A stretch of 55,108 bases of DNA from Streptomyces sp. SolWspMP-5a-2 (GTDB taxonomy: Bacteria > Actinomycetota > Actinomycetes > Streptomycetales > Streptomycetaceae). Positions 33,914 to 42,820 of this stretch are shown one piece after another (position 1 is the stretch's first letter; each line of letters begins with the position of its first letter). The notes under the pieces are model-generated. The model did not search any database. It was not told the origin of the DNA and saw only the letters and a list, made by a program, of their open reading frames with translations. The stretch spans positions 1-55,108 of the forward strand of contig NZ_FMCI01000141.1 in the NCBI RefSeq assembly GCF_900091845.1. The letters run 5' to 3'. A program made the translations under genes and the position numbers.

Positions 33914-35389
33914 ATGCACGAACACCCCTCACACCGGAACGCGCCGCCTGATCCGGTCCCGGACCCGGCCCCGGACCCGGCCCCGGTCCCGGTCACGGAC
34001 GCGGCCCCGGAGCCGGTCCCCGATCCCCTCCAGGACGGGCGGCCTGACCCGCTCCCGTCGTCCACCGCGCCCCAGGACTCGCCCGCGCCCCGGCCGTCAC
34101 CCACGCCCACGCCCGCGTCCGCGTCCCGGCCTGCGGATCGGCCGTCGTCCGCGAGCCCGTCAGGGCCCGTCGTCGCCGCGGCCGTCGTCCCTGGTGGGCG
34201 GTTCGGGCGGGGTGGGCCGGTGCTGCTCGCGGCCGGGCTGCTGCTGGCCGCGCTCAACCTGCGGATGGCCGTCGCGAGCGTCGGGCCGGTGCTGAGCGAC
34301 ATCGAGCGCGGCCAGCCGCTCTCGGCGACCGCCACCGGCGTGCTCACCACCATCCCGGTGCTCTGCTTCGGCGGCTTCGCCTTCGCCACCCCGGCCCTGG
34401 TCAGACGGTGGGGCATGCACCGGCTGCTGGGCGCGACGATGCTGCTGCTCGGGATCGGGGTGCTGGCCAGGCTCCAGCCGTCCACGGCCGCCCTGTTCAC
34501 CGGGACCGTGGTCGCGGGGGCCTCGATCGCCGTCGCCAACGTCCTGATGCCCGGTCTGATCAAGCACGACTTCGCCCACCGGTCGGCCCTGATGATGGGC
34601 CTGTACACGACCAGCCTGTTCATCGGCGCGGCGGCGGCCTCCGGCCTGACGGTGCCGCTGGAGAACGCCCTCGGGACCGGCTGGCGGCAGGCGCTCGCGC
34701 TGTGGGCACTGCCCGCGCTCGCCGCGTTCCTGCTCTGGCTGCCGCAGACGGGCCGCCACCGGCCGCCGCGCCCGGCCGACCGGCTGCCCGCGACCGCCGC
34801 CGTGCGCGGCACCCTCGTGCGCGACCTGGCGCGGGACCGCACCGCCTGGGCGGTGACCGTCTTCATGGGCACCCAGAGCCTCGGCTACTACGCGCTGCTG
34901 TCCTGGATCCCGTCGCTGCTCCAGGACTCGGGGATGTCGGCGGGGCAGGCGGGCTGGATGCTGTCCTTCTCCACCTTCCCCGGCTTCACCGCCTCCCTGC
35001 TCACGCCCGCGCTCGGGCGGCGCCCGGCCGGACGGGCACCCGCGGTGGCGGCCACGGTGGTGCTGTGCGGCGCGGCCTACGCGGGCCTGGCCTTCGCCCC
35101 CGTCCCCCTCGCCTACCTGTGGATGGTGCTGCTGGGGCTCGGCCAGGGGGCCGCGATCAGCCTGGCGCTCAGCTTCATCGTGTGGTGCGCGCCGGACGCG
35201 GCGCACGCCTCGGCGCTGTCGACGCTGGCGCAGGGCACGGGGTACCTGGTGGCCGCGCTGGGTCCGTTCGGCCTGGGCGCGATCCACGGGCTCACGGACG
35301 GGTGGACGGTGCCGATGGCGGCGCTGGGCGCCGTGCTCGCGGCCCAGCTCGCCGCCGGACTGCTGGCGGCCCGCGCCCGCACGGGGTGA
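33914..35389 (+). CDS. MFS transporter, CynX/NimT-like, with proline-rich N-terminal extension
   Basis: A 491-residue transporter. Residues 1 to about 92 are a low-complexity cytoplasmic tail built of PDP/APDP-type repeats and P/S/T-rich sequence; the following twelve hydrophobic segments start at GGPVLLAAGLLLAALNLRMAV, typical of CynX/NimT-type cyanate/nitroimidazole transporters. ATG at 33914 gives the long tail; a later start near the first membrane helix would give a normal-length protein, and the tail is encoded by GC-rich repeats (33956-34034). Paired with the AraC regulator. Confidence 0.85.
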   Translation: MHEHPSHRNAPPDPVPDPAPDPAPVPVTDAAPEPVPDPLQDGRPDPLPSSTAPQDSPAPRPSPTPTPASASRPADRPSSASPSGPVVAAAVVPGGRFGRGGPVLLAAGLLLAALNLRMAVASVGPVLSDIERGQPLSATATGVLTTIPVLCFGGFAFATPALVRRWGMHRLLGATMLLLGIGVLARLQPSTAALFTGTVVAGASIAVANVLMPGLIKHDFAHRSALMMGLYTTSLFIGAAAASGLTVPLENALGTGWRQALALWALPALAAFLLWLPQTGRHRPPRPADRLPATAAVRGTLVRDLARDRTAWAVTVFMGTQSLGYYALLSWIPSLLQDSGMSAGQAGWMLSFSTFPGFTASLLTPALGRRPAGRAPAVAATVVLCGAAYAGLAFAPVPLAYLWMVLLGLGQGAAISLALSFIVWCAPDAAHASALSTLAQGTGYLVAALGPFGLGAIHGLTDGWTVPMAALGAVLAAQLAAGLLAARARTG

Positions 35390-35422
35390 CCCTCGCGCCG
35401 TGGGGCACCGCGGCGGCCGGTC

Positions 35423-35785
35423 TCAGTACACGCAGCGGTCGGGGTCGGGGTCGATCGTGAGGGCGATCACGTCGTCGAGGCGGTCGCGCACGGCGAGCAG
35501 GTCGGTGATCCGCCCGTCGATGCGGGCCCGCTCCTCCTCCAGCTGGCCCAGCAGCGTCGGGGCCGCCCGGCCCGAGTCCACGCAGGGCAGCACCTGGCGG
35601 ACCACCCTGCTGGGCAGCCCGGCCGCGTACAGGAGCTGGATCAGCCTGACCCGGTCGACGGCCGAGTCGGGGTAGTGCCGCTGGCCGCCGGGGCTGCGGT
35701 CCGCGGGGAGCAGGTCCTGCTCCTCGTAGTAGCGCAGCGCCCGGACGCTCACTCCCGCCTTGTCGGCGACCTCTCCGATCCGCAC
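35423..35785 (-). CDS. MerR family transcriptional regulator
   Basis: A 120-residue regulator. The winged helix-turn-helix MRIGEVADKAGVSVRALRYYEE is followed by GLLP-type wing (DLLPADRSPGGQRHY), a dimerisation helix and a short tail with no metal-binding cysteine pair (C68 and C118 only). GGAGGAGGAGCG precedes GTG 35785. It is divergent from the oxidoreductase and probably activates or represses it through the palindrome between them. Confidence 0.92.
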   Translation of the reverse strand: MRIGEVADKAGVSVRALRYYEEQDLLPADRSPGGQRHYPDSAVDRVRLIQLLYAAGLPSRVVRQVLPCVDSGRAAPTLLGQLEEERARIDGRITDLLAVRDRLDDVIALTIDPDPDRCVY

Positions 35786-35811
35786 CGCTCCTCCTCCGTG
35801 CCGGGCCCGAC

Positions 35812-35843
35812 TTGCACCTGACGTCAGCGTCAGGTTCTAGCGT
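35812..35843 (+). promoter_or_regulatory. MerR-type operator-promoter of the quinone oxidoreductase
   Basis: ACCTGACG-N4-CGTCAGGT (35816-35835) is a perfect inverted repeat lying between TTGCAC (35812-35817) and TAGCGT (35838-35843). The unusually long spacing of about 20 bp is the hallmark of MerR-controlled promoters. Confidence 0.75.
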
Positions 35844-35930
35844 ACGAGATGTCCGCGGGACGACGGCCCACCGGCCCCGCCCGCCCCTCTCACGTACGGC
35901 CGGTTCACCCCGCCGGAAAGGCAGGCTCCT

Positions 35931-36836
35931 GTGCGCGCAGCTCGATACCACCGGTACGGAGGCGTGGAGACCCTGGTGGTCGAGGAAGCGCCCGACCCGC
36001 TCCCCGGCCCGGGTGAGGTACGGGTCCGGGTCACGGCGGCCGGGGTCAACCCCGTCGACTGGAAGGTGCGTTCCGGCGCGGTGCGCGACCTCCTCGCCGT
36101 CGAACTGCCCGCGATCCCCGGGCGGGAGGCCGTCGGCACGGTCGACGCGACCGGCGAGGGCGTGCGGGACGTGGCGGTCGGCGACCGGGTCTTCGGACTC
36201 GGCGGGGTCACCGGCGCGACGGCGGAGCTGGCCGTGTTCTCGGCCTGGGCGCCCGCGCCCGGCACATGGACGGACGAGGAGGCGGCCGGTGCCGCGCTGG
36301 CGTCGGTGACCGCGATGGGCGGGCTCCGGGCGCTCGGTCCGCTGCGGGGGCGCACCCTGCTGGTCGAGGGCGCCGCCGGGGGCGTGGGCAGCGCCGCGGT
36401 CGAGATCGCGGTGGCCCGGGGCGCCACGGTGATCGGGACGGCGGGGGCGGGCAACCACGCCTTCCTCGCCTCGCTCGGGGCCGTCCCCACCACCTACGGC
36501 GACGGTCTCGCGGAGCGGCTCGGCGTGCTGGCCCCGGGCGGCGTCGACCTGGTGCTCGACACCGCGGCCTCCGGGTCGCTCGACGACCTCGTGGCGATCG
36601 CCGGTGACCCCGCCCGGGTCTCGACCATCGCCGACCACGCCAACGCGGCCCGCCTGGGCACGCATCTGGTCAACGCGGAGAACGACCCCGCGTTCCTGGC
36701 GGAGGCGGCCGACCTCGGACGGCGGGGCGACTACCGGCCGCGCGTCGAGCGGACGTACCCGCTGGAGCGGATCGGGGACGCCCACGCGCGGTCCGAACTC
36801 GGCCACACCCGGGGGAAGATCGTCGTCCGGATCTGA
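35931..36836 (+). CDS. NADP-dependent quinone oxidoreductase (MDR, zinc-free)
   Basis: A 301-residue medium-chain dehydrogenase/reductase. It has a GroES-like N-terminal domain (GVNPVDWKVRSG) and nucleotide-binding VEGAAGGVGSAAVEIAVARGATVIGTA; cysteine zinc ligands are missing, as in quinone oxidoreductases. GTG at 35931 follows AAGGCAGG. The MerR-type promoter suggests induction by an electrophile or quinone. Confidence 0.9.
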   Translation: MRAARYHRYGGVETLVVEEAPDPLPGPGEVRVRVTAAGVNPVDWKVRSGAVRDLLAVELPAIPGREAVGTVDATGEGVRDVAVGDRVFGLGGVTGATAELAVFSAWAPAPGTWTDEEAAGAALASVTAMGGLRALGPLRGRTLLVEGAAGGVGSAAVEIAVARGATVIGTAGAGNHAFLASLGAVPTTYGDGLAERLGVLAPGGVDLVLDTAASGSLDDLVAIAGDPARVSTIADHANAARLGTHLVNAENDPAFLAEAADLGRRGDYRPRVERTYPLERIGDAHARSELGHTRGKIVVRI

Positions 36837-37046
36837 GACCACCCCGGCCCACCACCGGCCTGGCCCGACCCGGTCCGCCCCAGCCCGGCACCTTCCGTCT
36901 CGGGCCCTGGGAACGGGGACGGCCACCACCCGGGAGGGACGCCCGGGAACGCCGTCACCCGGCACCCCGGAGAGACCGCCGGGGATGCCCCGCCGCCCTG
37001 CGCCAAGCCCCCGGTGGCGCTCGCCCTCCCGCCTACCGCCTACCGC

Positions 37047-37772
37047 CTACGAACCCTGCGGGGTGTCCAGGTCTCTGGTGGCCAGGAGGAGCAGGGCCAC
37101 CGCGGGCAGCCACAGGACGATCACGCCCAGGGGGCCCGTCCAGACGCCGAACAGGCCTGCGGGGACGGCCAGCAGGGCGGCGCCCGCGGACTGGACGCCG
37201 CGCAGCAGGAGCCTCGGCGGGACGCCCTCGGCGGCGAAGGCGCGGGCCCGGGTCAGCGCCGACCGGCCCGCGTGGACGGCGAAGAGGCCCAGCGCGGCCA
37301 GCGCGAGCGACCCGGCCGTGGTGAACAGGGAGCGGCCCTCGGGGGTGTCGTCGGTGGACTGGGTGACCCCGTCCTTGGTGACCGCGGGCGCGTAGTCCCG
37401 CCAGCGGGTGACGACGACCTCGTCGCCCGCCCGCAGATGGCGCAGCAGCGGTTCGGCGCCGCCCATGGGCAGGCTGCGGGGCGCCGCCCGTGCCCCGGTG
37501 AGGTGCAGGTCGTAGCGGGGGTTCTTGGGGTGGTCGCGGATCTCGGTGCCGCTGACCGTGGCGGTCACCGGGCGCAGGCAGTCGTCCCCGGCCGCGAGGG
37601 TGCAGGGCAGCGCGGTGCGGAAGGCGCGCTCCTCGGCGACCGACGCGGGCACCACGGCAAGTCCGACCCCGGCGGCGACCAGCAGCACCGTCCCGAGCAG
37701 CGCGGCGCAGACGCCCCAGCCGCGGTGCCAGAGGACGCGGCAGCGCGGCGGCCCGTCCTGTCCGCCGGTCAC
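37047..37772 (-). CDS. Hypothetical membrane protein
   Basis: A 241-residue protein with hydrophobic segments at about 20-42, 150-165 and 195-232 and an extracytoplasmic-looking middle domain (about 45-145) containing two cysteines (ALPC, DDCLRP) that may form a disulfide. I recognise no family, though the domain layout resembles DUF3592-like proteins. GTG at 37772 follows GGAGGG. The 210-bp region before its stop (36837-37046) has a 3x CGCCTAC tandem repeat at 37030-37050 and nothing else. Confidence 0.65.
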   Translation of the reverse strand: MTGGQDGPPRCRVLWHRGWGVCAALLGTVLLVAAGVGLAVVPASVAEERAFRTALPCTLAAGDDCLRPVTATVSGTEIRDHPKNPRYDLHLTGARAAPRSLPMGGAEPLLRHLRAGDEVVVTRWRDYAPAVTKDGVTQSTDDTPEGRSLFTTAGSLALAALGLFAVHAGRSALTRARAFAAEGVPPRLLLRGVQSAGAALLAVPAGLFGVWTGPLGVIVLWLPAVALLLLATRDLDTPQGS

Positions 37773-38090
37773 GCCGGGGCCCTCCGCCGCACCCGGGGGC
37801 GGCCCGTCGGCGCGGTCCGGGCGGTGCCGCTCCCGCGTCGGCGGCCGGTCCCCGGGGGCCGCCTCCCCCGCACCGGCCGGTCCTCGCCCGCCATCGCCGC
37901 CGCCCCTCTCGGTCGCACCGCGGCCATTGAGCCACAGGCGCCCCGGGGACCGCCTAATCCTTGTCCACCCTGGGGTGACTTCCCTGTCCCCTGCGGGTGT
38001 CCGCCGTCACGGCGATGACTTTTCGTACGACCATCGGTCTGCAGTGGGTGAGCGTCCACCGGGGCGCGGAACGACGAGGAGTGGGTCGGC
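37773..38090. other. Intergenic region between divergent genes
   Basis: 318 bp between the membrane protein start and the reductase start. GAGGAGTGGG near 38079 is the ribosome-binding region of the reductase. I see no clear promoter palindrome and no gene. Confidence 0.5.
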
Positions 38091-38684
38091 ATGCGGGTCG
38101 TGGTGAGCGAGTTCATGAGTCTCGACGGGGTCGTGCAGGCGCCCGGGGGTCCGCAGGAGGACACGGACGGCGGGTTCGCGCACGGCGGCTGGTCGCATCC
38201 GTACTTCGACCCGGAGGTCGTGGGCGGGGCGTTCGCCGAGGGCCTCCAGCGGGCCGCCGCGCTGCTGTACGGCCGCCGCACCTATCTGACGATGGCGAAG
38301 GCGTGGCCCGAGCGGGCCGGTGACCCGTTCGCCGATCTGCTGAACGGGCTGCCGAAGTACGTCGTCTCGGACACCCTCGGGGACGCCGAGCTGACCTGGG
38401 GCGACACCACGCGCATCCCGGGCCGCGAGGCGATCGCCCGGATCCGGGAGCTGCGCGCGGACGGGGACGGCGACCTCGCGATGATGGGCAGCCCCACGCT
38501 GGTGCGGGCCCTGCTCGCGGAAGGGCTCGTCGACGAGCTGCGGCTGATCGTGATGCCGGTGCTGCTCGGCGGCGGCAAGTCGGTCTTCCCGGCGGACGGG
38601 GCGCGGCGCCCGTTCGAGCTGGTCTCGGCGACCACCGCGAAGACCGGCGCGCAGGTCTGCGTCTACCGGCCCGCGGCCGACTGA
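38091..38684 (+). CDS. Dihydrofolate reductase family protein (RibD C-terminal-like)
   Basis: A 197-residue reductase of the YwjB/RibD-C group. It shows SEFMSLDGVVQAPGG at the N-terminus, GRRTYLTMAKAWPE, MMGSPTLVRALLAEGLVDELRLIVMPVLLGGGKSVF, all characteristic. NADPH-dependent; the substrate is unknown and it is not a canonical folate enzyme. It is monocistronic with a good ribosome-binding site. Tandem repeats follow it. Confidence 0.9.
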   Translation: MRVVVSEFMSLDGVVQAPGGPQEDTDGGFAHGGWSHPYFDPEVVGGAFAEGLQRAAALLYGRRTYLTMAKAWPERAGDPFADLLNGLPKYVVSDTLGDAELTWGDTTRIPGREAIARIRELRADGDGDLAMMGSPTLVRALLAEGLVDELRLIVMPVLLGGGKSVFPADGARRPFELVSATTAKTGAQVCVYRPAAD

Positions 38685-38708
38685 CCCGGGGCGCCGAGGC
38701 TCCCCGGG

Positions 38709-38816
38709 CATGAACGGACGGCGCACTCGCCCGGGGCCGGGGGCGTCACGGACATGGACGGACGGCGCACTCGCCCGGGGGGGCCGGGGGCGTCACGGGC
38801 ATGGACGGGCGGCGCC
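38709..38816. repeat. 44-47 bp tandem repeat, about 2.4 copies
   Basis: Units begin CATG(A/G)ACGGACGGCG at 38709, 38753 and 38800 (partial). The units differ by a 3-bp change in a G tract. Non-coding stretch between the reductase and the MarR-GNAT gene. Confidence 0.8.
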
Positions 38817-38889
38817 TCTCGTCCTACCCTCGGAATCCGCAGCATCTCTGACTGGGTCAGAGGTTTCCTCCGGACCGCGGGGCCGCATC

Positions 38890-39822
38890 ATGACCGTCCA
38901 GGACGTCCGCGCCTTCAACCGCTTCTACACGAACGTCATCGGCGCGCTCGACTACAGCCGTCACCTCTACGCGCCGTTCACCCTCACCGAGTCCCGGGTG
39001 CTGTACGAACTCGCGCACGCCCCGCGCACCGACGCCGCCGACCTGCGCGCCCAGCTCTCCCTGGACGCCGGGTACCTGAGCCGCATCCTCAACAAGTTCG
39101 AGGAGGACGGGCTGGTCGAGCGGTCGCCGTCCGAGACCGACCCCAGACGGCGCCGCGTCACCCTCACCGGGCGCGGCCGGGAGACCGCCGCGCTGCTCGC
39201 CGAGCGGGCCGACCGGTCCGTCGGCGCGCTGCTCGGCGGGGTCGGCGCCGCCGACAGGACCCGGCTCGCCGAGGCACTGCGCACCGTCCGCGAGATCCTC
39301 TCCGACGGCCGCCCGCCGCGCCCCGAGGACGTCGTGCTGCGCGAGCCGCGCCCCGGCGACCTGGGCTGGATCGTGCAGCGCAACGCGGCCCTGTACGCGG
39401 CCGAGTACGGGTTCAACGCCGACTACGAGGGCCTCGTCGCGCGGATCGTCGCCGACTTCGGCGAGGACCACGACCCGCACCTGGAGCGGGTGTGGATCGC
39501 CGAGCTTGACGGCCGCCCGGTGGGGTGCGTGATGTGCGTGCGCGACGAGGCTCCCGGCAGCGCCCGGCTGCGGCTGCTGCTGGTCGAGCCCGAGGCGCGC
39601 GGGCTCGGCGTCGGGGACCGGCTGGTCGGGGCGGTCGTCGGCTTCGCGCGCGGGGCCGGGTACCGGGACGTCGTGCTGTGGACCAACGACATCCTGACCG
39701 CCGCCCGCCGCCTCTACCTGCGGCACGGGTTCGCGCTCGCGGCGGAGAAACCGCACCGCTCGTTCGGAAAGGACCTGAACGGCCAGGACTGGCGCCTGGA
39801 CCTGCACCGCGCCCGCGAGTGA
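38890..39822 (+). CDS. MarR-GNAT fusion: winged-helix regulator with acetyltransferase domain
   Basis: A 310-residue protein. Residues 1-140 are MarR-like, with a winged helix (LSLDAGYLSRILNKFEEDGLV and DPRRRRVTL wing). Residues 150-310 are a GNAT domain with motif A VEPEARGLGVGDRLV and a C-terminal YLRHGFALAAEKPHR. This combination is known as the helix-turn-helix/GNAT family. Possibly an acetyl-CoA-responsive regulator or acetyltransferase. The ATG at 38890 has only a weak ribosome-binding site. Confidence 0.9.
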   Translation: MTVQDVRAFNRFYTNVIGALDYSRHLYAPFTLTESRVLYELAHAPRTDAADLRAQLSLDAGYLSRILNKFEEDGLVERSPSETDPRRRRVTLTGRGRETAALLAERADRSVGALLGGVGAADRTRLAEALRTVREILSDGRPPRPEDVVLREPRPGDLGWIVQRNAALYAAEYGFNADYEGLVARIVADFGEDHDPHLERVWIAELDGRPVGCVMCVRDEAPGSARLRLLLVEPEARGLGVGDRLVGAVVGFARGAGYRDVVLWTNDILTAARRLYLRHGFALAAEKPHRSFGKDLNGQDWRLDLHRARE

Positions 39823-39833
39823 CAGTGGGAATC

Positions 39834-40634
39834 ATGAAACTGGCCTTCTCCACCCTCGGTGTCCCGGCCCTGCCCGTCCCGGACGTGATCCGGCTCGCGA
39901 CCGACCACGGCTACCACGGCGTCGAACTGCGCGCCCACCCGGAGGAGCCGGTCCACCCCGGCCTCGACCTCGCCCGCAGGAAGGACGCGGCCCGCCGGTT
40001 CGCGGACGCCGGGATCGAGGTCCTGGGCGTCGCCGGGTACCCGCGGGTGGCCGCGCCGGGCGAGGACGGACCGGTGATCGAGGAGATCCGCCGACTCGTC
40101 GACCTCGCCGCCGACCTCGGCGCCCGCCATGTGCGGGTCTTCCCCGGCGCGGGCGAGGGCCGGAGCGCGGGCGAGGCGGACGCGACCGCCGCCCGGCGCC
40201 TGGGCACCGCCGCCGAGTACGCCGCCGACCACGGCGTCCGGGTCCTGCTGGAGACCCACGACTCGCATCCGGCGGGCGCCGACGCGATCCGCGTCCTGGG
40301 CCGGGTCGGGCACCGCAGCGCGGGCGCGCTCTGGGACGTCATGCACACCTGGCTGGCGGGCGAGCAGCCCGCGGAGTCGTACGCGGCGCTCGCGCCGTTC
40401 CTCGGCTACGTGCAGGTCAAGGACATCGCGTCGGCCGGCGACCGGACCCCGCTGGCGCTGGGCGCGGGCGTGCTGCCGCTCGCCGAGGTCGTGGAGGTGC
40501 TGTCCCGGCACGGCTGGGACGGCTGGCTGTGCTGGGAGTACGAGAAGCGCTGGTACGAGGACGCGGCCCCGCTGCCGGAACTGCTGACGGCGGGGCGCGA
40601 CCTGCTGTCGAGGCTCCTCACCGAGTCGGCGTGA
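39834..40634 (+). CDS. Sugar phosphate isomerase/epimerase (TIM barrel)
   Basis: A 266-residue xylose-isomerase-like TIM barrel. Putative ligands are in VLLETHDSHP (E), ALWDVMHTWL (D/H) and WLCWEYEKRW (E), as in hydroxypyruvate isomerase/IolE-type proteins. ATG at 39834 lies eleven bases after the previous stop, so it may be co-transcribed with the MarR-GNAT gene. Its 3' end overlaps the convergent EamA transporter by 17 bp. Confidence 0.85.
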   Translation: MKLAFSTLGVPALPVPDVIRLATDHGYHGVELRAHPEEPVHPGLDLARRKDAARRFADAGIEVLGVAGYPRVAAPGEDGPVIEEIRRLVDLAADLGARHVRVFPGAGEGRSAGEADATAARRLGTAAEYAADHGVRVLLETHDSHPAGADAIRVLGRVGHRSAGALWDVMHTWLAGEQPAESYAALAPFLGYVQVKDIASAGDRTPLALGAGVLPLAEVVEVLSRHGWDGWLCWEYEKRWYEDAAPLPELLTAGRDLLSRLLTESA

Positions 40635-41508
40635 GCAGCGCGGCGGGCGTCCGGCTCCCCGGGGAGAGGGAGGCCACCGCCACCCCGCCCACCAGCAGGG
40701 CCGCCGCGCACCACCGCAGCGGGGTCACGTCCTCGCCGAGGAACAGCGCAGCCGACGACATCCCGAAGACCGGGACCAGCAGCGAGAACGGGGCGACGGT
40801 GGACGCCGGGTGGCGGCGCAGCAGCCACCCCCACGCCCCGAAGCCGAAGACCGTCGTCACCCACGCCACGTAGACGACCGTGCCCGCGCCCTGCCAGTCG
40901 AGGGCGGCCAGCGCGGCGCGGTCCCGGTCCTGACCCTCCACCAGGAGGGAGAGCGCCAGCAGCGGCAGGACCGGGACCGTGCTGACCCAGACCATGAAGT
41001 TGAGGGCGTCCGGCGGGGCGGCCCTGCGGGTCAGCACGTTCGAGACGCCCCAGCAGGCCGCCGCGGCGACCACCAGGGCGAAGGCGCCGAGCGGTCCCGA
41101 GGCGCCCTCGTCGACGGCGGCCACGCCGATCCCGGCCAGCGCCACCAGCATCCCGGCGAGTCGGACCCGGGAGGGGCGCTCGCCGAGCACCGCGAACGCG
41201 ACGGCGGCCGTGAACACCGCCTGGATCTGGAGCACCAGCGAGGAGAGGCCGGCCGGCATGCCCGCGCTCATCCCGACGAAGAGCAGCCCGAACTTGGCCA
41301 CCCCGAGGGCCGCCCCGACCGACAGGATCCACTTCCAGGCCACCGTCGGGCGCCCCACGAAGAAGACCGCGGGCAGGGCCGCGACCAGGAAGCGCAGGGC
41401 CGAGAAGAGCAGCGGCGGGAAGTGGCCGAGGCCGACCTCGATGACGGTGAAGTTGACGCCCCAGACGGCCGTCACGAGGACGGCGAGGGCCACATGTGCG
41501 GGTCGCAT
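40618..41508 (-). CDS. EamA/DMT superfamily transporter
   Basis: A 296-residue ten-helix transporter with the two EamA repeats: LVTAVWGVNFTVIEVGL (repeat one) and AFALVVAAAACWGVSNVLTRR (repeat two), the standard W-G-x-N pattern. Likely exports an amino acid or other small metabolite. ATG at 41508. Divergent from a LysR regulator that probably controls it. Confidence 0.9.
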   Translation of the reverse strand: MRPAHVALAVLVTAVWGVNFTVIEVGLGHFPPLLFSALRFLVAALPAVFFVGRPTVAWKWILSVGAALGVAKFGLLFVGMSAGMPAGLSSLVLQIQAVFTAAVAFAVLGERPSRVRLAGMLVALAGIGVAAVDEGASGPLGAFALVVAAAACWGVSNVLTRRAAPPDALNFMVWVSTVPVLPLLALSLLVEGQDRDRAALAALDWQGAGTVVYVAWVTTVFGFGAWGWLLRRHPASTVAPFSLLVPVFGMSSAALFLGEDVTPLRWCAAALLVGGVAVASLSPGSRTPAALLTPTR

Positions 41509-41529
41509 GCGTCGAGGATCACGTCCCGC

Positions 41530-41564
41530 GACCGTGTAGCACCAGCGATGATTGCTGCACGGTC
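41530..41564. promoter_or_regulatory. LysR-type binding site in the divergent EamA/LysR promoter
   Basis: GACCGTGTAGCA (41530-41541) and TGCTGCACGGTC (41553-41564) form an inverted repeat, 11 of 12 matching, with an 11-bp spacer. It lies between the two divergent starts, as expected for LysR autoregulation. Confidence 0.65.
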
Positions 41565-41596
41565 GGATGTAGCGACACTGAAGAATCGGGACCCTG

Positions 41597-42505
41597 ATGC
41601 TGGATCTCCACCGCCTGCGGGCCCTGCACGCCGTCTCGGTGCACGGCACCGTCGGCGCCGCCGCCACCGCGCTCGGGTTCACGCCGTCCGCCGTCTCCCA
41701 GCAGATCACCAAGCTGGAGCGGGAGACCAGGACCGTCCTGCTCGAACGCGCCGGGCGCGGGGTGCGGCTCACCCCGGAGGCCCGTCAACTCGTCTCGGCG
41801 GCGCAGGAGTTGATGGCGATCATGGAGCAGGCGGAGACGCGCCTCGAGGAGCGGCGCGGGGTGCCGTCCGGGCGGCTGACCATCGCCGCGTTCCCGTCCA
41901 GCGCGCGCGGTCTGCTGCCCGGCGTCCTCGCCGACCTCGCGGCCCGCCACCCCGACCTGGACGCCCGCCTCACCGAGGTCGACCCGCACCTCTCCGTCGA
42001 TCTGGTGGCGCGGGGCGCGGTGGACCTCGCGGTCGCCCACGACTGGGACATCGCGCCGCTGCCCACACCGGCGGGGGTCGAACAGGCGGTGATCGGCGAC
42101 GACCCCTGCACGCTGCTGGTGCCCGAGGGGCACGCCTTCGCCGGGCGGGGTCCGGTGCGGCGGGAGGACCTGGGCGGGCAGCGGTGGGTGTGCCAGCCGC
42201 CCGGCCGGGTCTGCCACGACTGGCTGCTGCGGACCCTGCGGGCCGCCGGGCACGAACCGGACGTCGTCCACCAGGCCGACGAGAACCCCACCCAGGTCGC
42301 GCTGGTCGCCGCGGGGCTCGGCATCTCCCTGATGCCGCGGCTCGGGCGGGGGCCGCTGCCGCCCGGGGTCGCGGAGGTGCGGCTCGAACCGACGCCGGTG
42401 CGGCGGCTGTACGCGGTGTGGCGCGCGGGCGCGGCGAGGCGTCCGGCGATCGCGGAGACGGTACGCGTGCTGCGCGCCCACTGGACGACCCTGCCCCAGC
42501 CCTGA
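41597..42505 (+). CDS. LysR family transcriptional regulator
   Basis: A 302-residue regulator. The N-terminal helix-turn-helix (MLDLHRLRALHAVSVHGTVG to FTPSAVSQQITKLE) precedes a LysR substrate-binding domain (GRLTIAAFPSSARGLLPGVL). It is divergent from the EamA transporter with 88 bp between starts, and a LysR-type inverted repeat lies in the gap. Confidence 0.93.
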   Translation: MLDLHRLRALHAVSVHGTVGAAATALGFTPSAVSQQITKLERETRTVLLERAGRGVRLTPEARQLVSAAQELMAIMEQAETRLEERRGVPSGRLTIAAFPSSARGLLPGVLADLAARHPDLDARLTEVDPHLSVDLVARGAVDLAVAHDWDIAPLPTPAGVEQAVIGDDPCTLLVPEGHAFAGRGPVRREDLGGQRWVCQPPGRVCHDWLLRTLRAAGHEPDVVHQADENPTQVALVAAGLGISLMPRLGRGPLPPGVAEVRLEPTPVRRLYAVWRAGAARRPAIAETVRVLRAHWTTLPQP

Positions 42506-42820
42506 CCCCGCCGCCCCCAACCCCGGCCCACACCGACGCGGCACGCGACAGGCCCCCGGGCCCGCCCCGCCCCGGCCACCAGCGAGCCGGGTTCACCCCC
42601 GGCCCCCACGCTCACCCCGGCCCCCACCCGGGTTCGCCCCTCCCCGTGAAAACCCTCCCCTCTCACCCGTGGCCGTCCGCGGCGGGGCACCCCTGCGTGG
42701 GGTCGGCCGCTCCGCCGACCGGTCGCTGGGCCCTGCCGGGGCCGGCGGTATGCCGCCATCGGCGTGCCCCCGGGCAACGGCGCCGGTGGCGGCCCCCCAC
42801 TGGGTACCGTGCGCACTCCC
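42506..42820. other. Intergenic, no feature seen
   Basis: 315 bp of very GC-rich sequence downstream of the LysR gene. I see no gene, clear hairpin or repeat. Confidence 0.5.
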
